DNA of 64,000 nt from Flaviramulus_B aquimarinus (GTDB lineage: Bacteria > Bacteroidota > Bacteroidia > Flavobacteriales > Flavobacteriaceae): assembly GCF_039543205.1 (NCBI RefSeq), contig NZ_BAABJH010000001.1, positions 682,001 to 746,000 on the forward strand, given 5' to 3'. The notes beneath the pieces are model-generated. The model ran no database searches, was not told the DNA's origin, and saw nothing but the letters and a program-made list of their open reading frames with translations. Positions 6,906-15,054 of the stretch are shown here, one piece after another. How positions within the stretch are numbered: the stretch's first letter is position 1; every line of letters starts with the position of its first letter. The position numbers and the translations under genes are program-made.

Positions 6906-7901
6906 ATGAAAGATATACTTAACAGATTAATAAATCACGAAACCATTTCATCTGAAGAGGCAAAACAAGTTATAGTCAATATATCGAATGATATGTATAA
7001 CACAAGTCAAATTACATGCTTCCTTTCTGTTTTTATGATGCGAAGTATTACCATAGAAGAACTAAAAGGTTTTAGAGACGCCCTTTTAGAACTCTGTGTG
7101 CCAATAAACCTCAAAGACTTTAATGCCATAGATATCGTAGGAACTGGAGGTGACGGTAAAAATACTTTTAATATATCTACCCTATCGTCTTTTATTACAG
7201 CTGGAGCAGGCGTTAAGGTATCCAAACATGGGAACTATGGTGTATCATCAACGTCTGGTTCATCAAATGTTATGGAACAATTAGGTGTAAAATTCTCTAA
7301 CGATGAAGACTTTTTAAAACGGTGTATAGATAAAGCTGGCATATGTATATTGCATGCACCATTATTTCATCCAGCAATGAAAAATGTTGCGCCAATTAGA
7401 AAAGCATTAGGAGTAAAAACATTTTTTAATATGTTGGGACCTATGGTTAATCCTTCATTTCCGAAAAATCAAATGCTGGGTGTTTTTAGTTTAGAGCTTT
7501 TACGCTTATACAGTTTTATATATCAAAACACCGACAAAAACTACAATATTATTTATGCATTAGATGGTTATGATGAAATTTCATTAACTGGAAAAGCAAA
7601 AATTGTTTCCAATTTTACTGAAAAGATTTTTTCACCAGAAGATTTAGGCCTACCACAAATAAAGCAAGAGGCTATTTTTGGTGGTAATACTGTTGACGAT
7701 GCTGCAAAAATATTTGTTAATATTATAAGTGGTAAAGGTACAGAAGCACAAAATAATGTCGTTTGTGCCAATGCAGGTTTAGCTATTGCAACAACCAATG
7801 ATATATCACATCAAAAAGGATTTGAAATAGCAAAAGAATCTTTAGTTTCTGGAAAAGCAAAAACAAGTTTAGATAAATTGATTGAGTTAAGTAAAAAATA
7901 A
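6906..7901 (+). CDS. trpD: Anthranilate phosphoribosyltransferase
   Basis: The 331-residue enzyme transfers phosphoribose from PRPP to anthranilate. Diagnostic motifs are GTGGDGKNTFNIST (phosphate/PRPP binding, residues about 78-91), KHGNYGVSSTSGSSNVMEQLG, and HPAMKNVAPIRKALGVKTFFN with NMLGPMVNP. Length is normal. The gap to trpC (7902-7951) holds no repeat of the palindrome family. Confidence 0.97.
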   Translation: MKDILNRLINHETISSEEAKQVIVNISNDMYNTSQITCFLSVFMMRSITIEELKGFRDALLELCVPINLKDFNAIDIVGTGGDGKNTFNISTLSSFITAGAGVKVSKHGNYGVSSTSGSSNVMEQLGVKFSNDEDFLKRCIDKAGICILHAPLFHPAMKNVAPIRKALGVKTFFNMLGPMVNPSFPKNQMLGVFSLELLRLYSFIYQNTDKNYNIIYALDGYDEISLTGKAKIVSNFTEKIFSPEDLGLPQIKQEAIFGGNTVDDAAKIFVNIISGKGTEAQNNVVCANAGLAIATTNDISHQKGFEIAKESLVSGKAKTSLDKLIELSKK

Positions 7902-7951
7902 GTTTGCAGTATGCAGTTACACTGCTTAAACCAAAAACTGAAAACTAAAAC

Positions 7952-8737
7952 ATGAATATTTTAGATAAAATAACATTAGATAAACGAAAAGAAGTTGAGC
8001 TTCGTAAGCACTTAATACCGGTTTCTCAATTAGAACAATCCGTTTTATTTGAAAGACAAACCATTTCACTAGCTAAGAAGTTGCGTAATAGCAAATCAGG
8101 CATTATTGCAGAGCATAAAAGACGTTCGCCATCAAAATCTGTAATTAATAATACACTTAATGTTCAAGATGTAGCAAAAGGCTATGAGAGTGCTGGTGTT
8201 TGTGGGATGTCGGTACTAACAGACGGTAAATACTTTGGAGGTTCATTAGATGATTTATTAACTGCTCGTGCAAGTTGTTATTTACCATTATTAAGAAAAG
8301 AATTCATCATTGACGAATACCAACTTATAGAAGCTAAAGCTTATGGCGCGGATGTTATCCTATTGATTGCAGCCATTCTATCAAGAGACGAAATCAAACA
8401 ATTTTCAGAATTTGCGAAGCTTTTAAATTTAGATGTACTTTTAGAAGTGCATAACGAAGAAGAGTTACATAAATCTGTGATGCCAAGTTTAGATATGTTA
8501 GGTGTAAATAACAGAAATCTAAAAACCTTTGAAGTCAGTTTAGAAACGAGCAAAAGTTTGAGTGAACTTATTCCTAATGACTTTGTAAAAGTATCGGAAA
8601 GTGGCATAAGCAACATTGAAGCCATCAAAGAACTACAACCTTATGGCTATCAAGGTTTTTTAATAGGTGAAAACTTTATGAAAACAGATAATCCTGGAGA
8701 AAGTGCTACAAAATTCATCAAAAATTTAGAACGATGA
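7952..8737 (+). CDS. trpC: Indole-3-glycerol-phosphate synthase
   Basis: The 261-residue TIM-barrel enzyme forms indole-3-glycerol phosphate from CdRP. It shows the N-terminal MNILDKITLDKRKEVE, IIAEHKRRSPSK (catalytic Glu/Lys region), LLRKEFIIDEYQ with the catalytic Lys, LGVNNRNLKTFEV and the phosphate-binding VSESGIS and GFLIGENFM. It overlaps trpF by 4 bp (ATGA), which suggests translational coupling. Confidence 0.97.
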   Translation: MNILDKITLDKRKEVELRKHLIPVSQLEQSVLFERQTISLAKKLRNSKSGIIAEHKRRSPSKSVINNTLNVQDVAKGYESAGVCGMSVLTDGKYFGGSLDDLLTARASCYLPLLRKEFIIDEYQLIEAKAYGADVILLIAAILSRDEIKQFSEFAKLLNLDVLLEVHNEEELHKSVMPSLDMLGVNNRNLKTFEVSLETSKSLSELIPNDFVKVSESGISNIEAIKELQPYGYQGFLIGENFMKTDNPGESATKFIKNLER

Positions 8738-9411
8738 AACTAAAGGTTTGCGGTATGAAATATCAAGATAATATTAAACAAGTTGCAACATTGCAACCTG
8801 ATTATCTTGGGTTTATATTTTACGACAAATCCGCACGAAATTTTGATTCTGAAACTATTCCTGATATAGATAATTCTATAAAAAAAACAGGTGTTTTTGT
8901 TGATGCTTCTATTGATTTTGTTTTAGAAAAGGTTGAAAAATATAATTTGCAGGCCATTCAATTACATGGTAATGAGTCACAAGGATATTGTAACGATATA
9001 AAAAATTGTCTTGCTAAACTTGTTTTAGCATCACATACTATTGAAGTCATCAAAGTATTTTCAATCAAAGACGAGTTTAATTTTGAAGTTTTAAAACCCT
9101 ATGAAAGTGTTTGCGACTACTTTTTGTTTGACACCAAAGGAAAACTCCTTGGAGGAAACGGTTATACTTTTAATTGGAATGTGTTAAACAACTATCCATC
9201 AACCAAACCCTTCTTTTTAAGTGGTGGTTTAGGCATAAATGAAATTGAAAACATTAAACAGTTTTCAAATAGCAAAGCATCAAAATATTGTTATGCTTTA
9301 GATCTAAATAGCAAATTTGAAATAGAACCAGGATTAAAAAATATTTCAATTCTAAAAAAATTTAAAAAGAATCTAAACATGATTCTAGACCCTAAAAAAA
9401 AACAATTATGA
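8734..9411 (+). CDS. trpF: Phosphoribosylanthranilate isomerase
   Basis: The 225-residue TIM-barrel enzyme carries out the Amadori rearrangement of phosphoribosylanthranilate to CdRP. KVCGMKY at the start carries the catalytic Cys, and YLGFIFYDKSARNF, QLHGNES and a late Asp in YALDLNSKFEIEPGLKN match the family. The start overlaps trpC by 4 bp and the stop overlaps trpB by 4 bp, so C-F-B are translated as a coupled block. The C-terminal tail is unusually Lys-rich (KKFKKNLN..PKKKQL). Confidence 0.95.
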   Translation: MKLKVCGMKYQDNIKQVATLQPDYLGFIFYDKSARNFDSETIPDIDNSIKKTGVFVDASIDFVLEKVEKYNLQAIQLHGNESQGYCNDIKNCLAKLVLASHTIEVIKVFSIKDEFNFEVLKPYESVCDYFLFDTKGKLLGGNGYTFNWNVLNNYPSTKPFFLSGGLGINEIENIKQFSNSKASKYCYALDLNSKFEIEPGLKNISILKKFKKNLNMILDPKKKQL

Positions 9412-10589
9412 ATTATAATGTAGATGAAAAAGGCTACTATGGTGAATTTGGAGGGGCATTCATTCCAGAAATGCTCTACCCTAATGTAGAAGAGTTACGC
9501 CAAAATTACCTAAAAATTATGGCTGAACCCGACTTTCAAAAAGAGTTCAATCAACTACTTAAAGACTATGTAGGTCGTCCTTCCCCACTATATTTTGCCA
9601 AACGCCTTTCGGAAAAATATAATACTAAGATTTATCTGAAACGTGAAGATTTAAACCATACTGGAGCCCATAAAATCAATAATACCATTGGTCAGATTTT
9701 AATGGCAAAACGTTTAGGCAAAACCCGAATTATTGCAGAAACTGGGGCAGGACAACACGGTGTTGCAACGGCTACCGTATGTGCATTAATGGGGCTTGAG
9801 TGTATTGTTTATATGGGAGAAATAGATATTGCAAGACAAGCGCCAAACGTAGCTAGAATGAAAATGTTGGGTGCTACAGTCGTTCCTGCTTTATCAGGTA
9901 GTCGCACTTTAAAAGATGCTACAAATGAGGCTATCCGCGATTGGATTAACCATCCAGTTAATACACATTATATCATAGGTTCTGCAATTGGACCTCACCC
10001 ATATCCAGATATGGTAACTAGATTTCAGGCTGTAATCTCAGAAGAAATCAAATGGCAATTAAAAGAACAAGAAGGTCGAGAAAATCCAGATTATGTTGTG
10101 GCCTGCATTGGTGGTGGTAGTAATGCCGCAGGCACATACTATCATTATTTACACGAACCTAATGTTGGTATTATTGCTGTTGAGGCAGCAGGATTAGGTA
10201 TTAATTCTGGCGAAAGTGCTGCAACATCAGTATTAGGTAAAGAAGGGATTATTCATGGTTGTAAAACTTTATTGATGCAAACCAATGATGGTCAAATAAC
10301 TGAGCCTTACTCTATTTCTGCTGGTTTAGACTACCCTGGAGTTGGTCCTATGCATGCGCATTTATCAAAAACTGGACGAGCTGATTTTATGTCCATTACA
10401 GATGATGATGCTATGAATGCTGGCCTAGAATTATCAAAATTAGAAGGCATTATCCCAGCTATAGAAACGTCTCATGCATTAGCTATTTTTGGTAAAAAGA
10501 CATTCAAACCAGATGACGTTGTGGTGATGAGTTTATCTGGTCGTGGCGATAAGGATTTAGAGAACTATATAGATTATTTTAAAATATAA
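9408..10589 (+). CDS. trpB: Tryptophan synthase beta chain
   Basis: The 393-residue PLP enzyme joins indole and serine. It has the family signature YVGRPSPLYFAKRLSE, the PLP lysine in NHTGAHKINN, the substrate loop AETGAGQHGVATA, the phosphate-binding CIGGGSNAAG and a C-terminal SGRGDKD. The N-terminus DEKGYYGEFGGAFIPEML is the standard TrpB1 type that pairs with TrpA. trpA follows 11 bp later. Confidence 0.98.
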   Translation: MNYNVDEKGYYGEFGGAFIPEMLYPNVEELRQNYLKIMAEPDFQKEFNQLLKDYVGRPSPLYFAKRLSEKYNTKIYLKREDLNHTGAHKINNTIGQILMAKRLGKTRIIAETGAGQHGVATATVCALMGLECIVYMGEIDIARQAPNVARMKMLGATVVPALSGSRTLKDATNEAIRDWINHPVNTHYIIGSAIGPHPYPDMVTRFQAVISEEIKWQLKEQEGRENPDYVVACIGGGSNAAGTYYHYLHEPNVGIIAVEAAGLGINSGESAATSVLGKEGIIHGCKTLLMQTNDGQITEPYSISAGLDYPGVGPMHAHLSKTGRADFMSITDDDAMNAGLELSKLEGIIPAIETSHALAIFGKKTFKPDDVVVMSLSGRGDKDLENYIDYFKI

Positions 10590-10600
10590 TTTTTTTATTT

Positions 10601-11368
10601 ATGATGAACAGAATAAATCAAAAATTAAAAGAAAACAAAAAGCTTCTTTCCATATATTTTACAGCCGGTTATCCAAACATTGATGATACCGTTTCTATTA
10701 TTCAAGATTTGGAAAAAAATGGCGTCGATATGATTGAAATAGGCTTACCATTTAGCGACCCCTTAGCCGATGGCCCAACCATTCAAGATAGTTCTACTCA
10801 AGCTTTAAAAAACGGCATGACTACTGAATTGCTTTTCGAACAATTAAAAAACATTCGAAAAACGGTTAACATTCCATTAATCATTATGGGATATTTCAAC
10901 CCTATGTTTCAATATGGTGTTGAAGCCTTTTGCAAAAAATGTCAAGATATTGGCATTGATGGCTTAATTATACCTGATTTGCCCGTAGATGTTTATCATG
11001 AAGAATATCAGATCATTTTTGAGAAATATGGGCTAACAAACGTATTCCTGATTACACCACAAACAAGTGATGAGCGTATCAGGTATATTGATTCTATTTC
11101 TAACGGATTTATTTACATGGTAAGTAGTGCTAGCACTACTGGAACCCAATCTGGTTTTGGAGATGAGCAAACTCAATATTTTGAGCGTATTGCAAAAATG
11201 AACTTAAAAAACCCACAGGTTATTGGTTTTGGGATAAGTAATAATGAAACGTTTACTCAAGCGACACAATATGCAAAAGGTGCTATTATTGGTAGTGCTT
11301 TTGTGAAACATGTAACGAATGAGGGTACTAAAACAATAGATACTTTTGTAGACACTATACTAAATTAA
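10601..11368 (+). CDS. trpA: Tryptophan synthase alpha chain
   Basis: The 255-residue TIM-barrel enzyme cleaves indole-3-glycerol phosphate to indole, which is channelled to TrpB. The catalytic Glu and Asp lie in MIEIGLPFSDPLADGPTIQ, and GIDGLIIPDLP, FLITPQTSDERI and IGFGISNNETF match the barrel and phosphate-binding elements. The first Met is doubled (ATGATG), so the start could be 10601 or 10604. Its stop shares one base with the start of trmL. Confidence 0.96.
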   Translation: MMNRINQKLKENKKLLSIYFTAGYPNIDDTVSIIQDLEKNGVDMIEIGLPFSDPLADGPTIQDSSTQALKNGMTTELLFEQLKNIRKTVNIPLIIMGYFNPMFQYGVEAFCKKCQDIGIDGLIIPDLPVDVYHEEYQIIFEKYGLTNVFLITPQTSDERIRYIDSISNGFIYMVSSASTTGTQSGFGDEQTQYFERIAKMNLKNPQVIGFGISNNETFTQATQYAKGAIIGSAFVKHVTNEGTKTIDTFVDTILN

Positions 11369-11820
11369 TGCCTTTTAACATTGTTTTAATAGAACCCGAA
11401 ATCCCTAATAACACAGGAAATATAGGACGGTTAGCTTTAGCGTCTGGTTCACATTTACATCTTGTAAAACCTTTGGGTTTTGAAATTAATGACACCAGAC
11501 TAAAACGAGCAGGTTTAGATTATTGGCAACATTTATCAGTTACTTATTATGAAAATATTGATGAATTTTTCAATATCAATAAAACTAAAAACATGGTGTT
11601 TCTTTCAAGCCACGGAACTAAAAACCATTGGGATATTCCTTTTGAAGATGAGCTATTTTTAATCTTTGGAAAAGAATCTGTTGGATTGCCAAAACCTCTA
11701 ATTAAAAAGTATGAGAATCAACTTTTTAAAATCCCACTTTACAGTGAGCATATAAGAAGTCTAAATCTAGCTAATGCTGTAAGCGTTATAGTCTATGAGG
11801 GTTTAAAACACATTCATTAG
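11368..11820 (+). CDS. trmL: tRNA (cytidine(34)-2'-O)-methyltransferase, SPOUT family
   Basis: The 150-residue protein has the SpoU/TrmL pattern: FNIVLIEPEIPNNTGNIGRLA at the start, GSHLHLVKPLGFEI, LIFGKESVGLP and a C-terminal IRSLNLANAVSVIVYEGL that forms the trefoil-knot SAM site. TrmL methylates the wobble base 34 of tRNA-Leu isoacceptors. The ATG overlaps the trpA stop by one base (TAATG), so it is translated with the trp genes although it has no role in tryptophan synthesis. The attenuator would therefore also affect its expression. Confidence 0.93.
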   Translation: MPFNIVLIEPEIPNNTGNIGRLALASGSHLHLVKPLGFEINDTRLKRAGLDYWQHLSVTYYENIDEFFNINKTKNMVFLSSHGTKNHWDIPFEDELFLIFGKESVGLPKPLIKKYENQLFKIPLYSEHIRSLNLANAVSVIVYEGLKHIH

Positions 11821-11860
11821 ATTGTTCTTGTCTTTACAAACCTCACTTTAGCTTAATACA

Positions 11861-11907
11861 AAAAGAGTCCTTAAATTATTTCTTAAAAATAATTTAAGGA
11901 CTCTTTT
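11861..11907 (+). terminator. Bidirectional terminator between trmL and the GH17 gene
   Basis: A perfect 20-bp inverted repeat (11861-11880 with 11888-11907) with a 7-nt loop and AAAA/TTTT ends in both directions, between convergent genes. It should close the trp operon and the minus-strand gene at 11932. Confidence 0.9.
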
Positions 11908-11931
11908 AAAAAAATAAATATATTATTTAAT

Positions 11932-12816
11932 CTAAAACTTTAATTTTTCATTCTTATCCCATAATCCCCAATAAGCTCCAACATCACCTTCAGAACCTAC
12001 TTTCCAAGATTCATCAAAAGAAGAAAAATAGAACATTTCAATATCATCTTCTTCAGACCATACTTGAGAGTTAATAAAATACTTTATAGCATTTTCATAT
12101 CCTGGTTGTGCACCATGAAACAATTCACCTTCACTAGGCCACCCTGTTTCTGTTATGATAACTTTTTTACCATTACCGGCTCTAACTGCTTGGTTAAACA
12201 TATCTTTCATATATAATAATGAATATTCTATGCTACAACCTTCCCAGTAAGGATAACAGTTTGCTAATATAACATCGCAAGCGTCGGTTATTTTTGGACG
12301 GTGAGCAAATTCGTAATAGGCATCTACATAACCCATAGGAATTTCAGGAATTTCTTTTTTAACACGGTGCATGAAATCTAAAAGTTCCTCTTCTGTTAAA
12401 TCACCACGATACATCACTTCATTTCCAACAGCAGCAATATCAACTAATCCTTCTTTTGCAAGAGCAATAAGTCCTTCTATTTCTTTTTCATTAATTTCTG
12501 CATCGTCACCTAACCAAGCACCTACTAAAGTTTTAATTCCGTATTCTTTAGCTATTCTTGGTATTAACTCATTACCATCTGTACAAGAGAACGAACGAAC
12601 CCATTTAGTATATGGCTTTATAATCTCCATTCTTCTTCTTATTTGCGCTTCTGTTATTTGAGTACCTGGTCCTTGACCATCTTCATAAGTACTGAAACAT
12701 AGCCCATGCATACCATTTTCTAATACGGTACTAAATGTTGACTTTAATTCTTTTGTAGTTTTATTAGCTTGGTCTTTTCCTGCTAATGCCATTATTTTAC
12801 CTGCTCTAACTGACAT
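11932..12816 (-). CDS. Glycoside hydrolase family 17-like enzyme (beta-1,3-glucan active)
   Basis: The 294-residue product is a single TIM-barrel domain. AAVGNEVMYRGDLT carries the likely acid/base Glu, and VIITETGWPSEGELF carries the nucleophile Glu in the GH17 signature; KWVRSFSCTDGNELIPRIAKE fits the N-terminal barrel. GH17 enzymes cut or rearrange beta-1,3-glucans such as laminarin, a common carbon source of marine flavobacteria. No signal peptide is visible, so the protein should be cytoplasmic, acting on imported oligosaccharides or on an internal glucan. No SusCD pair or other hydrolase sits beside it. Confidence 0.8.
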   Translation of the reverse strand: MSVRAGKIMALAGKDQANKTTKELKSTFSTVLENGMHGLCFSTYEDGQGPGTQITEAQIRRRMEIIKPYTKWVRSFSCTDGNELIPRIAKEYGIKTLVGAWLGDDAEINEKEIEGLIALAKEGLVDIAAVGNEVMYRGDLTEEELLDFMHRVKKEIPEIPMGYVDAYYEFAHRPKITDACDVILANCYPYWEGCSIEYSLLYMKDMFNQAVRAGNGKKVIITETGWPSEGELFHGAQPGYENAIKYFINSQVWSEEDDIEMFYFSSFDESWKVGSEGDVGAYWGLWDKNEKLKF

Positions 12817-12929
12817 AATTTTTGGATTTTTTTGGTTTGATTACTGCTTACTTCTTTTTAAATATTATGATGAAATAAGTGGCAAATTTATGTCTAAATA
12901 TTTATCTATAAAGAAAAACTGGAATTAAA

Positions 12930-12951
12930 AACCATACAAAAACCATACAAA
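12930..12951. repeat. Tandem 11-bp direct repeat upstream of the GH17 gene
   Basis: AACCATACAAA occurs twice head to tail (12930-12940, 12941-12951), 114 bp upstream of the GH17 start. The 11-bp period is about one DNA turn, so it could be a paired regulator half-site. A minus-strand TAAATTTG (-7-like) lies at 12883-12890. Confidence 0.5.
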
Positions 12952-13216
12952 GTCTTTAAATAAATAATATGAGTACGACCAAGAACAAAACCCATCTAAA
13001 ATACTGGCCTTACCAGTAATAGCAAGGTGTGCAAACGTAATTTTTATTGTGTTTTATTGAAAAAATATATTTTTACTAAAACGTTAACGTTGTGCTTATG
13101 TATAGTTTTTAACGCCGTTATTTGCTATTATTTTTTAACTAAAACAAACACAACAACCCATTATTTGCCCTAAAATCAGGTTATAAACTCATTTACATGA
13201 AAAATATATTAAAATA
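12952..13216. other. Gene-free region with a 9-bp inverted repeat
   Basis: No credible ORF is present in the 400-bp gap 12817-13216. TAATAGCAA (13017-13025) and TTGCTATTA (13122-13130) are exact inverted copies about 100 bp apart, and ACTGG/CCAGT forms a small hairpin at 13003-13017. The composition resembles intergenic filler of flavobacterial genomes and may be a remnant of a dispersed repeat; I cannot identify it. Confidence 0.3.
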
Positions 13217-13441
13217 TCATTTTTTATTCTTTAACATATTTAAATACATCTTTTCTACTTTGGTTCTAGCCCATGGCGTTCTACGTAAAAATTTTAAACT
13301 AGATTTTACCGATGGATTACTAGTAAAACACTTAATATTTATGTTATATCCCATATATTCCCATCCATAATGCACTACCAAATCATTAATGATTTGCTCC
13401 AGCTTTATACCATGTAATGGATTATTTGGTTGATATTCCAT
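13217..13441 (-). CDS. VF530 family (DUF2132) DNA-binding-like protein
   Basis: The 74-residue product matches the VF530 family closely in pattern: NPLHGIKLEQIINDLV, HYGWEYMGYNINIKCF and SNPSVKSSLKFLRRTPWAR. Family members are small helical proteins proposed to bind nucleic acid; their role is not established. It overlaps the upstream 71-residue gene by 1 bp and belongs to a minus-strand run behind the DEAD-box helicase, with which it may share a transcript. Confidence 0.85.
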   Translation of the reverse strand: MEYQPNNPLHGIKLEQIINDLVVHYGWEYMGYNINIKCFTSNPSVKSSLKFLRRTPWARTKVEKMYLNMLKNKK

Positions 13442-13656
13442 TATAAATTTTCTACTAGACTTTTAATTTTAATGGCCTTTTCAAAATGATTTAGTCTATT
13501 GGTTTTTATCCACCAGGTGGCAGCTTCCATTAATAATTCTGGATTATCATTTTTATTTTTAAAAAATGCATAGAATGATACGCCTACATTTTCACCTTTT
13601 ACAGCAATTTTATGATTACAGACTTCTATTATTTTATCTTTTAAAATCTTTTGCAT
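13441..13656 (-). CDS. Small conserved protein, possibly DUF6500
   Basis: The 71-residue product has no signal peptide or membrane segment and reads as a compact helical protein: KIIEVCNHKIAVKGENVGVS, then YAFFKNKNDNPELLMEAATWW. From memory this resembles the DUF6500 family, but I am not certain. It begins 5 bp after the RhlE-type helicase and overlaps the VF530-like gene by one base, so all three are likely one operon. No function can be assigned. Confidence 0.6.
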   Translation of the reverse strand: MQKILKDKIIEVCNHKIAVKGENVGVSFYAFFKNKNDNPELLMEAATWWIKTNRLNHFEKAIKIKSLVENL

Positions 13657-13661
13657 GAAGA

Positions 13662-14924
13662 TTAATTGCGCCTACCACTATTTCGATTAGGTCTCCTTGA
13701 CTTATTATTTCCTTTTGAATTTCTATTAGAATTTCTTGGATTTCGTCTATCTCTACCTTGCCCTTGTTTTATTGGTTCCGTGGATGCATTAGGGTCAGGC
13801 TCAAAACCTTCTATAATTTGAACAGGAATCTTCATTTCAATCAATTTTTCAATACCTCTCAAAAAAGAGGTTTCATCAGCACTAACTAAAGATAGAGCTT
13901 CACCACTTGCTCCAGCTCTACCAGTCCTTCCAATTCTATGGACATAATCTTCAGAAATATTAGGCAGTTCAAAATTAATAACATGGGGTAATAAAGGAAT
14001 ATCTAAACCTCTTGCAGCAATATCTGTGGCTACCAAAACACGAACACGCCCGCTTTTAAATCCAGCTAATGCTTTAGTCCTCGCACCTTGGCTTTTATTG
14101 CCATGAATAGCTGCAGCTGTAATATCGGCTTTTACCATTTTTTCACAAAGTCTATTGGCTCCATGTTTTGTTCTTGTGAATACTAAAACTTGTTTCCAAT
14201 CCCCATCAGAAATTAGTTTAATAATCAAATTCGTTTTTTTCCCTTTTGCAACACGATATACTTTCTGGGTAATGGCTTCAACAGTTGTGTTTTCAGGTGT
14301 TGCTTCTACTTGTACTGGATGGTCTAAAATACCATGTGCCAACTTTTTTATATCTTTTGAAAAGGTTGCCGAAAACATTAAATTCTGACGTTTTTCTGGC
14401 ATCGAATTAATAACCTTTTGGATATCCCGTAAAAACCCCATATCAAGCATTCTATCGGCTTCATCTAAAACAAAAATCTCAATGCGTTTTAATGATAACA
14501 AACCTTGATTCTGTAAGTCCAATAAACGCCCAGGGGTCGCTACTAAAATATCAATACCTTGTCGAATGGTTGCTACTTGTGGTTTTTGATTTACACCGCC
14601 AAAAATCACTGCACTACGTAAGTTTAAAAACTCGCTATATTCTCTGACGTTAGCATAGACTTGGGCTGCTAACTCTCTTGTTGGTGTTAAAATTAACGCA
14701 CGAATAGGTCTATACTTAGTTTTTGAATTTTCAGAAAGCAGATGTAAAAGTGGCAAGGTAAAACCTGCTGTTTTTCCTGTTCCTGTTTGTGCCGATGCTA
14801 ACACATCTTTTCCTTGTAAAACTGGAGGTATTGCTTTTTGTTGTATAGGTGATGGTGTTGTATATCCTTTTTTGCTAATTGCTTTTAGCAAGGCTTCTGA
14901 TAAGCCTAAAGTTTGAAATGACAT
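13662..14924 (-). CDS. rhlE: DEAD-box RNA helicase, RhlE type
   Basis: The 420-residue protein has all helicase motifs: Q motif (GYTTPSPIQQKAIPP), ASAQTGTGKTAGF (Walker A), PTRELAAQV, TPGRLLD, DEAD (VLDEADRMLDMGF), SAT (FSATF), VFTRTKHGANRL, ATDIAARGLDIP and HRIGRTGRAG. The C-terminal 45 residues are low complexity and rich in Asn, Arg and Gly, typical of RNA-binding tails of RhlE-type enzymes in ribosome assembly or RNA decay. A short palindrome (14943-14954) lies 19 nt upstream of the start, within the likely 5' UTR. The gap 14925-15054 holds no gene. Confidence 0.93.
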   Translation of the reverse strand: MSFQTLGLSEALLKAISKKGYTTPSPIQQKAIPPVLQGKDVLASAQTGTGKTAGFTLPLLHLLSENSKTKYRPIRALILTPTRELAAQVYANVREYSEFLNLRSAVIFGGVNQKPQVATIRQGIDILVATPGRLLDLQNQGLLSLKRIEIFVLDEADRMLDMGFLRDIQKVINSMPEKRQNLMFSATFSKDIKKLAHGILDHPVQVEATPENTTVEAITQKVYRVAKGKKTNLIIKLISDGDWKQVLVFTRTKHGANRLCEKMVKADITAAAIHGNKSQGARTKALAGFKSGRVRVLVATDIAARGLDIPLLPHVINFELPNISEDYVHRIGRTGRAGASGEALSLVSADETSFLRGIEKLIEMKIPVQIIEGFEPDPNASTEPIKQGQGRDRRNPRNSNRNSKGNNKSRRPNRNSGRRN

Positions 14925-15054
14925 ATATTGTGTTTATGAAGACCCAAAATTGGGCGTTTGAGATAACAAAACATAATGTATTATATCTCCTTCTAATTAA
15001 AAGTGCTAATGTACACCTAATTTATAATTAAAATCCGTGACTTGCTCAGAAAAA

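Noticed and set aside
12817..13216. CRISPR or phage attachment site in the largest gene-free gap
   Set aside because: There are no repeated spacers, no integrase and no tRNA; only a double 11-mer and a 9-bp inverted pair are present.
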